Source: Desulfobacterales bacterium
GTDB lineage: Bacteria > Desulfobacterota > Desulfobacteria > Desulfobacterales > Desulfosalsimonadaceae
DNA length: 6,141 bases
Direction of reading: 5' to 3'
NCBI GenBank assembly: GCA_007135795.1
Contig: SLIE01000072.1
Location: 1 to 6,141 of the forward strand
Below the pieces are notes generated by a model, which was given only the letters and a program-made list of their open reading frames with translations, did no database searches and was not told the DNA's origin. The position numbers and the translations under genes were made by a program. Below, one piece after another: positions 4,691 to 6,141 of the stretch. How positions within the stretch are numbered: position 1 is the stretch's first letter; every line of letters starts with the position of its first letter.

Positions 4691-4944
4691 AATTGAAGAT
4701 AAAGACTCCGTAAAAGACCAATATCTTTGTTGCGCGCAATCTCTCAGAATTTTACGAGCACTTAATTACATGTATTTTTCGAGATTACAACCCGCCTGGC
4801 TGCGATTTTTTACGGGCGCAGCAAATATGATGGATTCGTATCGTCAAAAATTATGCTCAGAAGCTTATGCCTGGACAACAGGATTGATGGAGAACTGATT
4901 TCAGAGACGTTTGAAACACAGGATGTTCACCGAAAATTGATCAG

Positions 4945-4949
4945 AGAGG
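4945..4949 (+). promoter_or_regulatory. Shine-Dalgarno AGAGG deciding the start of the small secreted protein
   Basis: AGAGG lies 8 bases before the ATG at 4958-4960. With the signal peptide starting at that ATG, it favours this start over the in-frame ATG at 4853. Confidence 0.6.
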
Positions 4950-4957
4950 TAATTGGC

Positions 4958-5305
4958 ATGCGCATTAAAGCAAATTCGTTGATGGCGGTCGTGCTGTTCA
5001 TTGTCTTCGCCTTTGCCGTCGTGCCGCTGGCTGTTGCGCAGCAGGAGGGGATGACAAATCAGGGGGAAACGCCGCTCAGCCTGATCACCGAGACGCCCGA
5101 GGAGGGTTTCCAGCTGGCTCTCATGCTTGCGCGTAAAGGGGTGACCGAGACACAGACCGATAAGGAGGTGCTCAAGAAGTTGCGGCCAGCTTATGCGCAC
5201 GACCCGGATAGCCTGATTGCGGCATCACAAGTGGTGGCCATCCACTTTCAGACCATTGCTTCGGCGAACAACTACTGGCGAGACAGGGAGCAACCCGCAA
5301 AGTAA
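4958..5305 (+). CDS. Small secreted protein of unknown function
   Basis: A 115-residue protein whose N-terminus is a clear Sec signal peptide: MRIK, a hydrophobic stretch (residues ~9-24) and a likely cut after AVA27 before QQEG. The mature part, about 88 residues, has no cysteine and no motif I recognise. It has a probable helical segment (PEEGFQLALMLARKGVTETQ, then KEVLKKLRPAYAHDPDSLIAASQVV) and ends NNYWRDREQPAK. The alternation of helices could suit a small periplasmic helical bundle, but that is inference. The gene is more GC-rich than the DNA before it. It is the only plus-strand gene called in the window, convergent with the ABC-F gene and ending at a shared hairpin immediately after the stop. 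Signal peptide, Shine-Dalgarno and terminator together make it credible as a real gene. Confidence 0.8.
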   Translation: MRIKANSLMAVVLFIVFAFAVVPLAVAQQEGMTNQGETPLSLITETPEEGFQLALMLARKGVTETQTDKEVLKKLRPAYAHDPDSLIAASQVVAIHFQTIASANNYWRDREQPAK

Positions 5306-5332
5306 AAAGGGCGAACATAATGTTCGCCCTTT
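5304..5332. terminator. Shared hairpin terminator between convergent genes
   Basis: A perfect 12-bp stem AAAGGGCGAACA / TGTTCGCCCTTT (5306-5317 with 5321-5332) with a TAA loop starts right after the plus-strand stop. On the plus strand the stem ends in TTT; on the minus strand the GC part is followed by five Ts. It should end the small secreted gene, and the ABC-F transcript, whose stop is 77 bases away. Confidence 0.85.
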
Positions 5333-5408
5333 CCAGGGTGTAGAAGGGGTGTTTTAACAATAAAAAAGTGGGTTGAATTGCATTCTCAGTTTTTGTCATG
5401 CCGTTTGG

Positions 5409-6141
5409 TCAGCTCGCCATGGCAAGGCGCTCCGCATAGTGGGCATCTCTTTCCTTGTCGACGTCGGCATTTGACAAAAACTCGTCAAAGCTCATGACGC
5501 GATCAAGGCTTCCCGCGGGGGTGATCTCCACAATACGGTTGGCCACGGTGGAGACAAACTCATGGTCATGGGAGGCAAAGAGAATTACCTCGGGAAAGGC
5601 AATGAGCCCTTCGTTGAGCGCCGTTATCGATTCCAGATCCAGGTGGTTGGTCGGTTCGTCCATGATCAGTACGTTGGAGTCCGAGAGCATCATGCGTGAA
5701 AGCATGCAGCGAACCTTTTCCCCGCCGGAAAGAACCTTGGTTTTTTTCATGGCTTCTTCCCCGGAAAAGAGCATGCGGCCAAGAAATCCCCTGGCAAAGC
5801 TCTCGCCCTCCTCAGGGGGTGCGTATTGCAACAGCCACTGGACAAGCGTCATTTCCGTCTCGAAGTGCCCTTTGTTTTCCTTGAGAAATGCGGATGTGGT
5901 GATGGTCTGTCCCCACCGGAAGCTTCCGGAATCCGGTTCCATATCCCCTGCCAGGATCTGGAACAGGGTGCTTTTGGCCAGGCTGTTTTCTCCGACAAAG
6001 GCGATCTTGTCACCGCCGGTGACGACCATGCTGAAATTATTGAGTACTTTTTCCCCGTCAATGATCTTGGTCAGGTTCTCAACTTCCAGGATCACATTGC
6101 CGCAGGGACGTTCCGGTTTAAAGGCGATCCATGGGTAACGC
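5409..6141 (-). CDS. ABC-F family ATPase, C-terminal part (YkpA/YbiT-like)
   Basis: The visible 243 residues are the end of the inter-domain linker and the whole second ABC domain of an ABC-F protein; the first ABC domain lies beyond the right edge. ABC-F proteins are soluble, have two ATPase domains and no membrane part; characterised members act on ribosomes. The fragment opens with RYPWIAFKPER, the conserved link before domain 2. Taking the GTG at 6093-6095 as residue 1 (it is internal, not a start), the domain shows GENSLAKST (35-43, Walker A position), LSGGEKVR signature (122-129), VLIMDEPTNHLDLES (142-156, Walker B and D-loop) and SHDHEF (175-180, H-loop). The segment GFLGRMLFSGEEAMKKTKVL and the SFDEFLSNADV end match my recollection of Bacillus subtilis YkpA, an NBD2 that also lacks a standard Walker A. 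Confidence is high for the family, lower for the exact role. Confidence 0.93.
   Translation of the reverse strand, partial: RYPWIAFKPERPCGNVILEVENLTKIIDGEKVLNNFSMVVTGGDKIAFVGENSLAKSTLFQILAGDMEPDSGSFRWGQTITTSAFLKENKGHFETEMTLVQWLLQYAPPEEGESFARGFLGRMLFSGEEAMKKTKVLSGGEKVRCMLSRMMLSDSNVLIMDEPTNHLDLESITALNEGLIAFPEVILFASHDHEFVSTVANRIVEITPAGSLDRVMSFDEFLSNADVDKERDAHYAERLAMAS

Larger units (their letters stand above)
4515..4957. other. Divergent gene-free region between synthetase and secreted orphan
   Basis: Together with the synthetase upstream DNA this makes 539 bases without a supported gene. It holds an ATTGCAAT box (4531), a 9-bp inverted repeat (4643-4670), a perfect TATAAT on the plus strand (4685-4690), a palindromic TTGCGCGCAA (4730-4739) and a 14-base match to 2439-2452 (4807-4820). 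A GTATCGT copy (4838-4844) resembles those near the PRC promoters. The plus-strand frame extends up to 4853, but that ATG has no Shine-Dalgarno. Confidence 0.4.

Noticed and set aside
4853..4957. Upstream start for the small secreted protein adding 35 residues
   Set aside because: No Shine-Dalgarno at 4853, and it would bury the signal peptide behind a polar segment.
5409..6095. Reading the ABC-F frame as a complete short ABC protein starting at GTG 6095
   Set aside because: The frame stays open to the window edge and encodes the conserved RYPWIAFKPER linker, so the GTG is an internal Val codon.
1..6141. CRISPR array, transposon ends, tRNA or rRNA
   Set aside because: No regularly spaced repeats, transposase frame, terminal inverted repeats with target duplication, or tRNA/rRNA-like sequence was seen on either strand.

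Overview
The window looks like chromosomal DNA from a diderm (Gram-negative-type) bacterium. Three predicted small exported proteins carry Sec signal peptides ending in A-x-A-like sites, and there is a bacterial long-chain acyl-CoA synthetase and an ABC-F ATPase. A fatty-acid-degrading anaerobe such as a member of Desulfobacterota would fit the synthetase and the moderate GC content. This is an impression from protein style, not a demonstrated assignment. No rRNA, tRNA, CRISPR array, transposase or integrase is visible.

Layout from left to right. At the left edge is the first ~43 codons of a probable membrane protein on the minus strand, with a likely TTG start. Next is a strong minus-strand intrinsic terminator (392-446) that ends PRC1, a secreted PRC-barrel protein (540-1082, minus). 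A second, closely related secreted PRC-barrel gene, PRC2 (1727-2233, minus), lies to its right. The two genes and their upstream DNA form a tandem paralogous duplication. The PRC core is almost identical, the C-terminal tails differ completely, and the promoter region is recognisably shared. A hairpin beyond each promoter is conserved in shape, with compensatory base changes.

Then comes a 596-residue AMP-forming long-chain acyl-CoA synthetase (2628-4418, minus). Its upstream region holds several ATTGCAAT-like boxes spaced at whole turns of the helix. After a 539-bp gene-free stretch is a small secreted orphan protein (4958-5305, plus). Its 3' end converges, through a shared perfect hairpin terminator, on the C-terminal ABC domain of an ABC-F ATPase of the YkpA/YbiT type (5409-6141, minus), which runs off the right edge.

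The genes do not form an obvious pathway. Each minus-strand gene appears to have its own ribosome binding site and long leader, and probably its own promoter. The most unusual region is the PRC duplication. Each unit pairs a secreted acidic PRC-barrel gene with a conserved hairpin followed by a T-tract on the plus strand, where no plus-strand protein gene is seen. The possibility raised here is a divergent small RNA, or an unusual 3'-end or boundary structure, duplicated together with the gene.
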